DNA of 64,000 nucleotides, from contig NZ_JARZAG010000007.1 of NCBI RefSeq assembly GCF_029892155.1, positions 62,001-126,000 on the forward strand, read 5' to 3'. The notes under the pieces were generated by a model that ran no database searches, was not told the origin of the DNA, and saw only the letters and a list, made by a program, of their open reading frames with translations. The stretch is from Kitasatospora sp. GAS204B. Lineage in GTDB: Bacteria > Actinomycetota > Actinomycetes > Streptomycetales > Streptomycetaceae. Positions 7,326-14,719 of this stretch are shown here, piece after piece. Every line of letters begins with the position of its first letter. Position 1 is the stretch's first letter. Both the position numbers and the translations under genes were made by a program.

Positions 7326-8804
7326 TCAGGCCGGCCCGCCGTCCTGCGGGGCACGGCCGCCCTGACCCCGCAGCCGGGCGGCGTGCTCCTCGATCCGAGC
7401 GTTGCTGGCGGCTTCCTGCTCGGCCTTCTCCTCCCGCCTCGCCTGCTCCAGCTCGGCCTCAGCCTGCTCCACCTTGGCCAGCTCCTGGTCGATCCGGAGT
7501 TCCAGCTGCCGCCCCCGCAGGTCGTTGATCCTCTCCCCACGGCGCTTCTCCCGGCGCAGCGCGCGCTCGTGGAACTCCTCGGCGGCAGCCATCTGCCGGG
7601 CCACCAGGCCGTCGTAGGTCGTCGAGCCGCTCATCAGCTTGGTGATCGCCGGCAGGCAGTCGACCGCGATGAGCAGCAGTCGCAGCAACCACTGGGCCGC
7701 CCACACCATCCCGCTCCGCCCGGCCAGCCGGTCCAGCGCCTGGTCCTCCTCCAGGATGTCGATCTGGCCCTGGGCGGCACGCCGTTGCTGGACGAGGCCG
7801 GTGATCCGGCCGTCGATCTGGGCGGCGTAGCCCTTGGTCGCGTCAGCGGCGGTGGCATCCAGCTGGAGGACCTGGGTGTTGAGGGCGGCGAGCTTGCCCT
7901 GCTGGGTGTCGATTCCCGAGTCCGTCCTGAACTGGTCCGCCTCCTGCCGGGCGCGCAGACAGTTCGGACCCTGGCCGACCCGGCCGCTCAGTCCGGTGCC
8001 GGCCTTTCCGTTGCACTCGTCCCGGGCCAGCTGCTCCTTGGCGTCCAGCTGCTGCTGCACCGAGGCGACCTGGGTCTGCAGCTGGTCCCGTTCCGCCGTC
8101 ACCTGTCGCAGGTCCTGCTGGGCGGCGGTCACCGAGTCCGTCGCCTGGAGGCGGTACTGGTCGCAGCCTGCTTCGGCGACCACGCTCCCGTTCTCGGGGT
8201 TGCAGTGCTTCAGCAGGCTCTCGTAGGCCAGCACGTCGTTCTGCCGCTCGTCCCTGACCTCCTGCTGGATGGCCGGCTGGAACACCCGCAGGACCAGCGG
8301 CTCCGCGATGACCGCGCCGAGCAGCACCGAGAGCACGAGCCGGGGCACCATCGTGCGCCACTTGGCGGCGCCGCTGCTGCCGTGCGTGCTGGCGATCAGC
8401 CAGGCGTCGAAGGAGATGATCACCCAGGCCCAGCCGAGCGCGACCGGGATGAGGAGCGGCCACGGCACCTGGACGAACTTGGTCACCGCCGTGAACAGTG
8501 AAACCCCTGCCAGCAAACCGGTGTTGAGTACGATGGCGCCGAGCCAGACGTACCGGCGGCGATCCTCGGGCACCCAGTCGAGGAGGTCTTCCTTGACGCC
8601 GGCGAACTTCCGCAGCAACCGGCCCACGCCATAGGAGGGCTTGGCGGGACGGTAGGGCCCGCCGGTCCTGCGAGCGCCCTCGGTGAGGGCGGCATCGAGC
8701 AGCAGTGCGTTCAGGGCACCGTCGAACTCCGTGGGGCCCGGCTGGTCGTGCTCAGGGCGCTCCGGCGGTTCTGCCACCGCGGGACCGCGAACCTCAGTAG
8801 TCAT
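7326..8804 (-). CDS. DUF4407 membrane protein with long coiled coil
   Basis: 492 residues with the DUF4407 layout: an N-terminal cytoplasmic region, membrane helices at about 87-108, 114-137 and 154-175, a long Gln/Glu-rich extracytoplasmic coiled coil (about 180-345) holding several Cys residues, a further membrane segment around 360-385, and a charged C-terminal cytoplasmic coiled coil to about 475. DUF4407 has no established biochemical function. It is the last gene of the four-gene operon and its start overlaps the stop of the SPFH-like gene by 11 bases, so the two are probably translationally coupled. By context it may be the membrane component of a conflict or stress-sensing complex. 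Confidence 0.8.
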   Translation of the reverse strand: MTTEVRGPAVAEPPERPEHDQPGPTEFDGALNALLLDAALTEGARRTGGPYRPAKPSYGVGRLLRKFAGVKEDLLDWVPEDRRRYVWLGAIVLNTGLLAGVSLFTAVTKFVQVPWPLLIPVALGWAWVIISFDAWLIASTHGSSGAAKWRTMVPRLVLSVLLGAVIAEPLVLRVFQPAIQQEVRDERQNDVLAYESLLKHCNPENGSVVAEAGCDQYRLQATDSVTAAQQDLRQVTAERDQLQTQVASVQQQLDAKEQLARDECNGKAGTGLSGRVGQGPNCLRARQEADQFRTDSGIDTQQGKLAALNTQVLQLDATAADATKGYAAQIDGRITGLVQQRRAAQGQIDILEEDQALDRLAGRSGMVWAAQWLLRLLLIAVDCLPAITKLMSGSTTYDGLVARQMAAAEEFHERALRREKRRGERINDLRGRQLELRIDQELAKVEQAEAELEQARREEKAEQEAASNARIEEHAARLRGQGGRAPQDGGPA

Positions 8805-9981
8805 CCTCTTCCCTCAGGCCCTTGATCGATTCGTCAAGGCTCTCCGGAGCGAACTCGTCCGGCTCGTCCTCGTTCGGGTCCACCGTCGTGCGCCGCGCCG
8901 CAGGACCGATCGCCGGGGCTTCGGGGTCCGCCGGACCGGTGCCGAGCGCCTGTGCGCCGACGGCCTCCTGGATCAACGAGCCCACGTCGATGTTGGTGTG
9001 CGCGGTGTGGCCCTCCTTGATCAGATTGATGAGCAACTCCCGCCTGACCTCGGCGTCGCGGGCCTCCCTGAGCCGCCGGGCCGCGCGCTGGTTGCCCTCC
9101 TCCTGCTGCAGGACGCGCATCAACTCGAGGGGGTCCAGGCTGCCTGCGGCATGGGCGAGATGGGCGGCCTCGGTGGGGCTGTCGCCGACCTGCTCCTTGG
9201 TCAGCCGAGCCGCCCGGAGCGCGAACTCGCGGCGTTCCTGCTCCAGCAGCAGCTCATTGGTCTGGTCGGCCGTCGACGCGCCATGGCGGTGGTCCCGCTC
9301 GCGCTCGTCCAGGTCCTGCTCGTACTGCTGGCGCTGCGAGCCCAGCGTGTGGCTCTGACGCTGCCGTTCGAAGGCCAGCGCATGGTCGAACTCCTGTGTG
9401 CGCCGCTGCTCCTCGAAGTCCGAGAGCACCTCGGGGGTCCGTACTTGGACGCTCTCCAGCTCCACCGTCATGCCGTCGAGCCTCAGCGGCCGTTCGGTGA
9501 TGTAGGCGAAGACCTGTGCGCTGGCGTTGCGGCGAACGGTGTTGACGTCCTTCAGTCGGTGGTCGAGCCCGAGTTCGAAGATCTGCCGGTGCTTGCGCAG
9601 GTGCGCCCGCAGTGCCAGCCCGGCATCCGTCAGGCCCTCCGCCACGATCTCGACGGGATCGGTCACCGTGCAGACGAAGGTGACCTCGACCGTGAACTCG
9701 CTGGCCTCCGCCGAGGGGATGGGCAGGAGCACGGTGACGGGCGTGTTGCGGCGCAGGTCGACGACGCTGACGTGCGAGGCCTCCACCACCGGCTGATCGC
9801 TCAGCCGGCCCTGGCCGGTGTCCAGGTGGTACTTGCCGTCCACCCGGTACACCATCACCTCGTGCGCGGAGACCGTCGGCAGCTCGTGCGCCTCGCGCTT
9901 GCGGGGCAGCAGCCCGAGCGGGCCCCGCTTGCGCGTCTGCGCCAGTGGACGCTGGACGACCACCGGGTACGGCTTGCTCAT
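8794..9981 (-). CDS. SPFH/band-7-like protein with coiled coil
   Basis: 395 residues, no signal peptide or membrane helix. Residues about 40-190 match the SPFH pattern: alternating strands (FTVEVTFVCTVTDPVEIV), a helical section (VNTVRRNASAQVFAYITER), then a strand ending VELESVQVRTPEVL. The rest, to about 330, is a charged coiled coil rich in Arg, Glu and Gln, and the tail is acidic. SPFH proteins form oligomeric membrane-associated scaffolds. This one would need a partner for membrane contact, and the overlapping downstream DUF4407 gene is the obvious candidate. Its ATG overlaps the NTPase stop by four bases (ATGA). The SPFH call rests on pattern, not a search. Confidence 0.65.
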   Translation of the reverse strand: MSKPYPVVVQRPLAQTRKRGPLGLLPRKREAHELPTVSAHEVMVYRVDGKYHLDTGQGRLSDQPVVEASHVSVVDLRRNTPVTVLLPIPSAEASEFTVEVTFVCTVTDPVEIVAEGLTDAGLALRAHLRKHRQIFELGLDHRLKDVNTVRRNASAQVFAYITERPLRLDGMTVELESVQVRTPEVLSDFEEQRRTQEFDHALAFERQRQSHTLGSQRQQYEQDLDERERDHRHGASTADQTNELLLEQERREFALRAARLTKEQVGDSPTEAAHLAHAAGSLDPLELMRVLQQEEGNQRAARRLREARDAEVRRELLINLIKEGHTAHTNIDVGSLIQEAVGAQALGTGPADPEAPAIGPAARRTTVDPNEDEPDEFAPESLDESIKGLREEDDY

Positions 9982-12080
9982 GTGTCGCCTTCCAGGAGCT
10001 CGTGGCGGTCGGCCTTGGCCACCGCCGCCAGGAGGATCTCGATCAGGGCCCGGGCCTGCCCGGGAGTACGTCGCAGACCGGCCGCCACCAGGCTCAGGTC
10101 ACTGCGCAGCGGCCGGTACTCGTCGGGCGGCAGTGCGCGGGCCAGGTGTTCACCGAGCCGGGCCGCCTCGTCGGCCGGCTGGTCGCTGATCCTGCTCAGG
10201 CCCGCCAGACCGGTCGCCAGCGCCCCGAGGGCCCGCTGCCGGCTCGGCCGGTGCCGCAGCGCCGCGGCCCACAACCGGGCCACCACGGCCGTCCGCTCCG
10301 GCCAGCGGTGCAGGTACACCATCACCACCGGCACCCCGCTCTGGTCGTCGGTCACCTCGACCAGTTCCAGCACGGTCTCGATCACCAGGACGCTGGGCCG
10401 CGAGCCACCGCCCTCGTACAGCTCGTGGTCCAACTGGGCCGGGATCCGTCCCGGTTGCTCGCCCTCCGAGGTCAGCAGGCCGAACAGTCGGGCCAGCGCC
10501 TGCTGCGACGGCTGGCGGTTGCGGCCGCCGCGCCGGATCGCCCGCCAGATCGCGGCGATCGCCCGGCTCGGGTAGCGCAGGCCCAGCTCCCCGGCGAACG
10601 CCACCACGGCCGCCCAGCGCCGGGCCGCTGCCCCGTCCCGCGCCCAGGACTCGGCGGTGGTCAGCGCGACCGGTGCGAGGGTGTCGTCCGCCAGGCACAT
10701 CAGCCACAGCGTGAAGACGGCCGTCTCCTGCCCGGCCCAGCCCGCCGCCCCGCCCGCCCAGGCCCGGAGGTAGGAGCGGTCGACCTCCTCGATGTCGCAC
10801 TTGGCCAGCAGCGCGAGGCCGGTGGCAACAGCCGGCTTCAGCTCGGGGTCCAGCCGGTAGCCCTGCCGGACGGTCCCGTTCAGCCAGCCGCGCACCCCGT
10901 CCCAGAACGCGTTGTCATAGCGGTCGTAGAGCTCGCTCAGCACCCGCTCGCGGAACGCCGGTTCCCGGAAGTCCATCACCCGGCGGCTGCGGACGCCGTC
11001 CGCCACGGTGCGGATGGTGACCAGCCCGGCCGGATCGACGAACTGCTTGCGATGGCCCGGCAGGGTCGCCACGGCCTTCTCCGCCCGGTCGGGTTCGGCG
11101 ACCGTGCTCGGCACCGCGGCCGCCATCTGCTCCTCAAGCCGGTGCAGCTCGGTCTCGACCGTCCGCACCGCGGTGCCAGCGGTGAACGCTAGCGCGGCAA
11201 CTCCCAGGATCTCCCTGGGCGATCGCGGCTCCTGGAACCAGTTGCCGGCGATCTCGGTGGCCGCCACCGCAAAGCGCTCCATCGCCCGCTCCGGCGACCC
11301 ACCCTGCGCGATCTGGCGCACCACCTCCATCAGATCCTGCGGGCGGAAGGCCGGCGGCACCGCCTGTGCGAACTGCTTCAGCTCCTGCTCGGTGAAACTG
11401 TGCCCACCGAGACGGTCGACGATGATCGCCATCGGGTCGGGGCGCTCCCAACTCTGGCGCCACGGCGAGCCCAGCGCCGCGCTGGCTGTGGTGACCACCA
11501 GGAAGGACTTGGCATCGGAGACCTGGTCCCTGATCCGATGCCAGAGGTGTGCCACGTCCTCCGCCGGGGTGGCATCGGCAACCCGCCCCGGAACCACGTA
11601 GCCGAACCCGGCGTGGTACTCGCGCACGGCCAGCTGGTTGAGCGTAACGGTGGGCGCCAGCAGGATGGTTGACCCCGACACGACCTCCCGGAGCAGGGCC
11701 AGCGCACCAGCGCTCTTACCCATGCCCGGAGACCCGGACAGCTCCACCACGCAGTTGCGGCGCAGCAGAGCGAGCGCCGCCGGGTAGCACGCCGGAGCCT
11801 GGTACCCGTCCAGGGTGTCGGCGACCTCGTCGGCGGTGAGCTTCCCGGTCTCGGGTAGTCGCCCCCGCCCCCGACCCCCCTTGCCGGATGTGCCGACCCC
11901 GAACACGCCTCCCCTGGCATCCACCTCACCGTTGAAAACCATGGTCACGAACTGCTGTACTGCCCCGCGCAGTTGGCGGCCATCCGGCTCCACCCCGGAT
12001 TCGATCTCCGGGTCCTCGGCCGCAGCAGGGTAGCCGGCGGACTCACCCTCCGGCCCGGTTGTGGGTTGGGAGAAGGTCAT
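9978..12080 (-). CDS. STAND-like P-loop NTPase with helical C-terminus
   Basis: 700 residues. A disordered N-terminus carries a short motif (residues 43-63) that is also found in the adjacent cyclase-like protein. A clear Walker A, GSPGMGKS (116-123), follows. A hydrophobic strand FLVVTT at about 193-198 looks like a sensor strand, but I see no hhhhD(D/E) Walker B, so ATP hydrolysis is uncertain. A stretch like GGHSFTEQELKQFAQ resembles the region after the NTPase core in NB-ARC/STAND proteins. Residues beyond 300 are Ala/Leu/Arg-rich helices, probably HEAT- or TPR-type repeats for ligand sensing. Start and stop overlap their neighbours by four bases each, so this is the centre of a tightly coupled operon. 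A sensor role is inferred. Confidence 0.65.
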   Translation of the reverse strand: MTFSQPTTGPEGESAGYPAAAEDPEIESGVEPDGRQLRGAVQQFVTMVFNGEVDARGGVFGVGTSGKGGRGRGRLPETGKLTADEVADTLDGYQAPACYPAALALLRRNCVVELSGSPGMGKSAGALALLREVVSGSTILLAPTVTLNQLAVREYHAGFGYVVPGRVADATPAEDVAHLWHRIRDQVSDAKSFLVVTTASAALGSPWRQSWERPDPMAIIVDRLGGHSFTEQELKQFAQAVPPAFRPQDLMEVVRQIAQGGSPERAMERFAVAATEIAGNWFQEPRSPREILGVAALAFTAGTAVRTVETELHRLEEQMAAAVPSTVAEPDRAEKAVATLPGHRKQFVDPAGLVTIRTVADGVRSRRVMDFREPAFRERVLSELYDRYDNAFWDGVRGWLNGTVRQGYRLDPELKPAVATGLALLAKCDIEEVDRSYLRAWAGGAAGWAGQETAVFTLWLMCLADDTLAPVALTTAESWARDGAAARRWAAVVAFAGELGLRYPSRAIAAIWRAIRRGGRNRQPSQQALARLFGLLTSEGEQPGRIPAQLDHELYEGGGSRPSVLVIETVLELVEVTDDQSGVPVVMVYLHRWPERTAVVARLWAAALRHRPSRQRALGALATGLAGLSRISDQPADEAARLGEHLARALPPDEYRPLRSDLSLVAAGLRRTPGQARALIEILLAAVAKADRHELLEGDT

Positions 12081-12838
12081 CCAAGGGCTCCGTTGCTGAT
12101 CCCGAACACCGCACCAGGAGCGTGCACGCTTCCGTTGACGACCGTGTGCACCATCTGGCCCTGCCCGAGGCCAGGTGCGCGGGTGACCGCAGACGCCGGT
12201 CCCGGAGCGACTGCGCGCTGCGCACCACCGGGTGCCTCCAGGCGCAGCGCCCTGATGTCACTGCCCGGCACCCGCAGCCACGCACGCACCCTGGTCTCCT
12301 TGTTGTCCACGGCAACCTCGCGGAAGTCCTGGTCGGTCAGCTTCGTGTGGCGCTGCACCACGACGTCCTGGTACACCTCGTCGGACACCATCACCGCGAG
12401 CAGTGCCCCGTCGTCCTGTTCCAGCGCGAGATGCGGCGGGCGACTGTCCACCAAGCGGCTCACCAGGACGACCCCTTGGCCCGCATACCCGTTGTCGGCC
12501 TTGATCGCCGCACCGAAGTGGATGGCGAGCCGGAGCCGCATGCGGAACTCCGGCAGTCGGCCGTGGTTGTAGTAGCGCAGGGCGGCATGGAGTTCGGCGA
12601 CGAAGTCGTCCACCACGACCGGTTCGGCCTCCTGGTCCGGCAGGATCGCGAGTTCGCCATCCCCGGCACCCTGCCGGCTCCAGTCGAGACGGTCGAGCCC
12701 GGAGGCGTGGGCGGCTTCGTTGAGCACCATGAGCAGCGCACGCTGGACGTCCGCGTGCTCGCGGTCATCCCGGCGGCCGTAGCCCATGACGTCGACGGAC
12801 AGCAGCAGACGACGAGCGAATCCCGGTTTTTGCACCAA
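12077..12838 (-). CDS. class III nucleotidyl cyclase-like protein with C-terminal adaptor motif
   Basis: 253 residues. The fold signature of class III cyclases is present: first metal Asp16 in SVDVMGYG, second metal Asp60 in GAGDGELAIL, and transition-state Arg128 in GVVLVSRLVDS. The Asn that normally precedes this Arg in GVNxAAR is replaced by Val124, so activity is not certain. After residue 200 comes a Gly/Ala/Pro linker and a terminal motif (228-250) resembling residues 43-63 of the next gene product. In Pycsar systems such enzymes make cCMP or cUMP on infection; which base is used here is unknown. It is the first gene of the operon and overlaps the NTPase by four bases. The start is TTG at 12838 or the adjacent GTG at 12835. 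Confidence 0.7.
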   Translation of the reverse strand: MVQKPGFARRLLLSVDVMGYGRRDDREHADVQRALLMVLNEAAHASGLDRLDWSRQGAGDGELAILPDQEAEPVVVDDFVAELHAALRYYNHGRLPEFRMRLRLAIHFGAAIKADNGYAGQGVVLVSRLVDSRPPHLALEQDDGALLAVMVSDEVYQDVVVQRHTKLTDQDFREVAVDNKETRVRAWLRVPGSDIRALRLEAPGGAQRAVAPGPASAVTRAPGLGQGQMVHTVVNGSVHAPGAVFGISNGALG

Positions 12839-13045
12839 GGCTGATCAACCTTTCGCACCGATCGGTGGGCGACAGAGAGTCAGTGTCGCGTGCGGGTACG
12901 ACAGAAGATCCCGCAAAAGTACGGCGTTCACCCGTACCGTTCAGGGCAGGCCGTGCAGCGACGATCACTTTACTGATTCATACGGCATCGCCGAGTTACT
13001 TTCGAGATCCCATGGAGGCGGCAACTCATCCTCTTGGGGGCACAA
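12839..13045. promoter_or_regulatory. divergent promoter region between cyclase operon and PycTM-like gene
   Basis: 207 bases separate the two divergent units. An inverted repeat with GTACGG/CCGTAC arms and a 7-base spacer (12919-12937) is near the middle. It could be the operator of the Crp-type regulator encoded nearby, although it is not the TGTGA-N6-TCACA Crp consensus. The 3' part, 12965-13010, is relatively AT-rich and may hold the rightward promoter. Confidence 0.45.
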
Positions 13046-13522
13046 GTGACTGATCATCCGATTGAACGGTCTCCATCAACTGACCTGGAGACGGCCCTCG
13101 CCGCCATGACGGCCGCCCAGGGTTATGTGCAACAAGCCGACGCCAAGGTGAACACGCTCTTGGTCCTGCACACCGGCGGCACCGTGGCAGCGCTGGGTGT
13201 GCTGGGGGGAACCTCCGGGCGTACCGTCGTCGTCTGGGTGCTGCTCGCCCTGTTCGCCGTGGCCTTTCTGGTCTCCGGGTACCACGTGCTGCAGGCTCTG
13301 CGTCCCCGGATGGATCCGCCGGCGCTGCCCAGCCGGTTCGGCATCGTCGGGCCGCAGCCCGAGGGCACTGCCGCCCCTGAGACGCAGGCGGCGGAGGCGT
13401 GGGCGATGTCCCGGCTACTGTCCCGCATCGCCCTGTTGAAGAACCGCCATCTCGCCACGGCCACGCCCTGGGCCGGCGCGATGATCAGTTGCGCCGTGTT
13501 CGCGGCCTTGTTTCGAGGGTGA
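13046..13522 (+). CDS. PycTM-like Pycsar effector membrane protein
   Basis: 158 residues from the GTG at 13046, chosen over an upstream TTG (13034) because GGGGG lies six bases before it. The protein has the layout of Pycsar TM effectors (DUF5706-like): an N-terminal helix, the ADAKVNTLLVLHTG segment (31-44) entering the first membrane helix, a second helix (about 61-82), a cytoplasmic stretch with a basic LLKNRH element, and a last hydrophobic helix (140-157). In known Pycsar systems, a cyclic pyrimidine nucleotide triggers the TM effector to damage the membrane. It is divergent from the cyclase-like operon, and its 3' end overlaps the convergent crp-like gene by 38 bases. Confidence 0.75.
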   Translation: MTDHPIERSPSTDLETALAAMTAAQGYVQQADAKVNTLLVLHTGGTVAALGVLGGTSGRTVVVWVLLALFAVAFLVSGYHVLQALRPRMDPPALPSRFGIVGPQPEGTAAPETQAAEAWAMSRLLSRIALLKNRHLATATPWAGAMISCAVFAALFRG

Positions 13523-14243
13523 TCGGGGCGAGGTCGGCGAAGCGGCGCAACCCCCGCAGATCGAGCACGGTCACCCCTCGGTAGTGCGGACGCACCAGCC
13601 CCTCGGCCTTGAGCCGACGCACGGCCTGCCCGACGGCGTCCTCGCCCGCACCGATCAGCCGACCGAGCTCGGGCTGCGAAAGCTCCACCCCGATCGAGGT
13701 ACCGCCGTCCCCTGAGCGCCCCAGCAGATCCGCGAGTTCGACCAGCACCCTGGCCAACCGGATCGGCACACCATAGGCGACGAAGTCCAACCGGCGGCGA
13801 TTCGCCGAGTCCAGTCGGTCGGCAAGCACCGCGGCCACGTGCTGGGCCGCCTCCGGGAAGCGACCGAGGAACGTCAGAAAGCGGTCGCTGGTGACCACGG
13901 CGACCCTCAGCGGCGTGCAGGCGGTGACCGTCGCCGACCTCGGTACCTTGCGCAGCGCCGCCTGCTCGCCGATCAGGTCACCGCTCACCCGGATGCTGAG
14001 CAGCGTCTCGGCTCCGCCCTCCAGGCCCGCGGTCACCTTCGCGCAGGCCACCGCCGTCGGGTCGGCGGGCTGGAGAAGCATGACATGCCGGCTCGACTCA
14101 CCCTGGTGCAGCAGGACATCGCCGGCCTCGAAGGCCGCCGTCCGGGACAGCGCCAGCAGCTCCGCAGCCTGGTCAGCCGGAAGTCGATCCATGAACGAGC
14201 CGAGGGCCCAAAGTGGAGGGCCGTCAGTGCCACGTGTACTCAC
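13485..14243 (-). CDS. Crp/Fnr-type regulator with cyclic-nucleotide-binding domain
   Basis: 252 residues from a GTG at 14243. Residues about 12-120 form a cNMP-binding barrel, with the phosphate-binding cassette recognisable as GDLIGEQAALRKVPRSA (88-104), including Gly92-Glu93 and Arg102-Ser103. A long helix follows and a winged HTH lies at about 165-225. The open frame continues upstream through the tRNA-Arg gene, so the true start must be downstream of it. GTG 14243 has no clear ribosome site and could be leaderless; ATG 14192 is an alternative. Next to a cyclase-like protein and a PycTM-like effector, it is a candidate sensor for the same cyclic nucleotide. The 3' end overlaps the PycTM-like gene by 38 bases. 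Confidence 0.8.
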   Translation of the reverse strand: MSTRGTDGPPLWALGSFMDRLPADQAAELLALSRTAAFEAGDVLLHQGESSRHVMLLQPADPTAVACAKVTAGLEGGAETLLSIRVSGDLIGEQAALRKVPRSATVTACTPLRVAVVTSDRFLTFLGRFPEAAQHVAAVLADRLDSANRRRLDFVAYGVPIRLARVLVELADLLGRSGDGGTSIGVELSQPELGRLIGAGEDAVGQAVRRLKAEGLVRPHYRGVTVLDLRGLRRFADLAPITLETRPRTRRN

Positions 14244-14351
14244 ACCATGTATTGAACCCGCTGTGCTGCCAACGACAAAGCACGGCGCCATCCCCCAGCG
14301 GGACACTGGAACGGCTGAGGTCCCCTCGCACATGCGCGTGGGGACCTCGTC

Positions 14352-14395
14352 TGTGCCCCAGGCAGGATTCGAACCTGCGACACCAGCTTTAGGAG
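14352..14395 (-). repeat. att-like repeat overlapping the tRNA-Arg 3' end
   Basis: Partner of the 6578-6621 copy: 32 identical bases (14352-14383), then 10 of 12 matching. The identity covers the acceptor 3' strand, T-arm and variable loop, the usual integrase crossover zone. Confidence 0.85.
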
Positions 14396-14426
14396 AGCTG
14401 TGCTCTATCCCCTGAGCTACTGGGGC
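14354..14426 (-). tRNA. tRNA-Arg (anticodon CCU)
   Basis: A full cloverleaf is read on the minus strand: 7-bp acceptor GCCCCAG/CTGGGGC, D-arm GCTC/GAGC, anticodon arm CAGCT/AGCTG with loop CTCCTAA giving anticodon CCU, 5-base variable loop, T-arm GCAGG/CCTGC with loop TTCGAAT, and discriminator A. Length is 73 bases; CCA is not encoded. It reads AGG codons. Its 3' part is duplicated at 6578-6621. Confidence 0.97.
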
Positions 14427-14719
14427 ATGGGCTCCACCCGGAGGCGAGGCCCAGGTCGGTGGGATCGCCACCTGACCGATGACAGACTAGCGGATCGGTC
14501 CGCCGAGGGTCGCTGCCGTTGCCGGTCGGGTACGCGTCGAGGCCCTCGGCGGTGGTCGTTCGGCCGGGGTGCGGGTCGGGGTGACTACGATCTGAGGGCG
14601 CGCGTCGTGCCGTCGGTCGGTGTCGGGGAGGGGTCACGCTGTTCGGGCTGCTGTCCCGCCTGCTGGCGTCCAGGCGGGCCGATGAGGACCGGTGGGACAC
14701 CCGGCCGACGAGGGCGCAC

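Noticed and set aside
13485-14471. The crp-like protein starting upstream of the tRNA
   Set aside because: The open frame runs through the tRNA-Arg gene, which cannot be coding. The start was moved to 14243.
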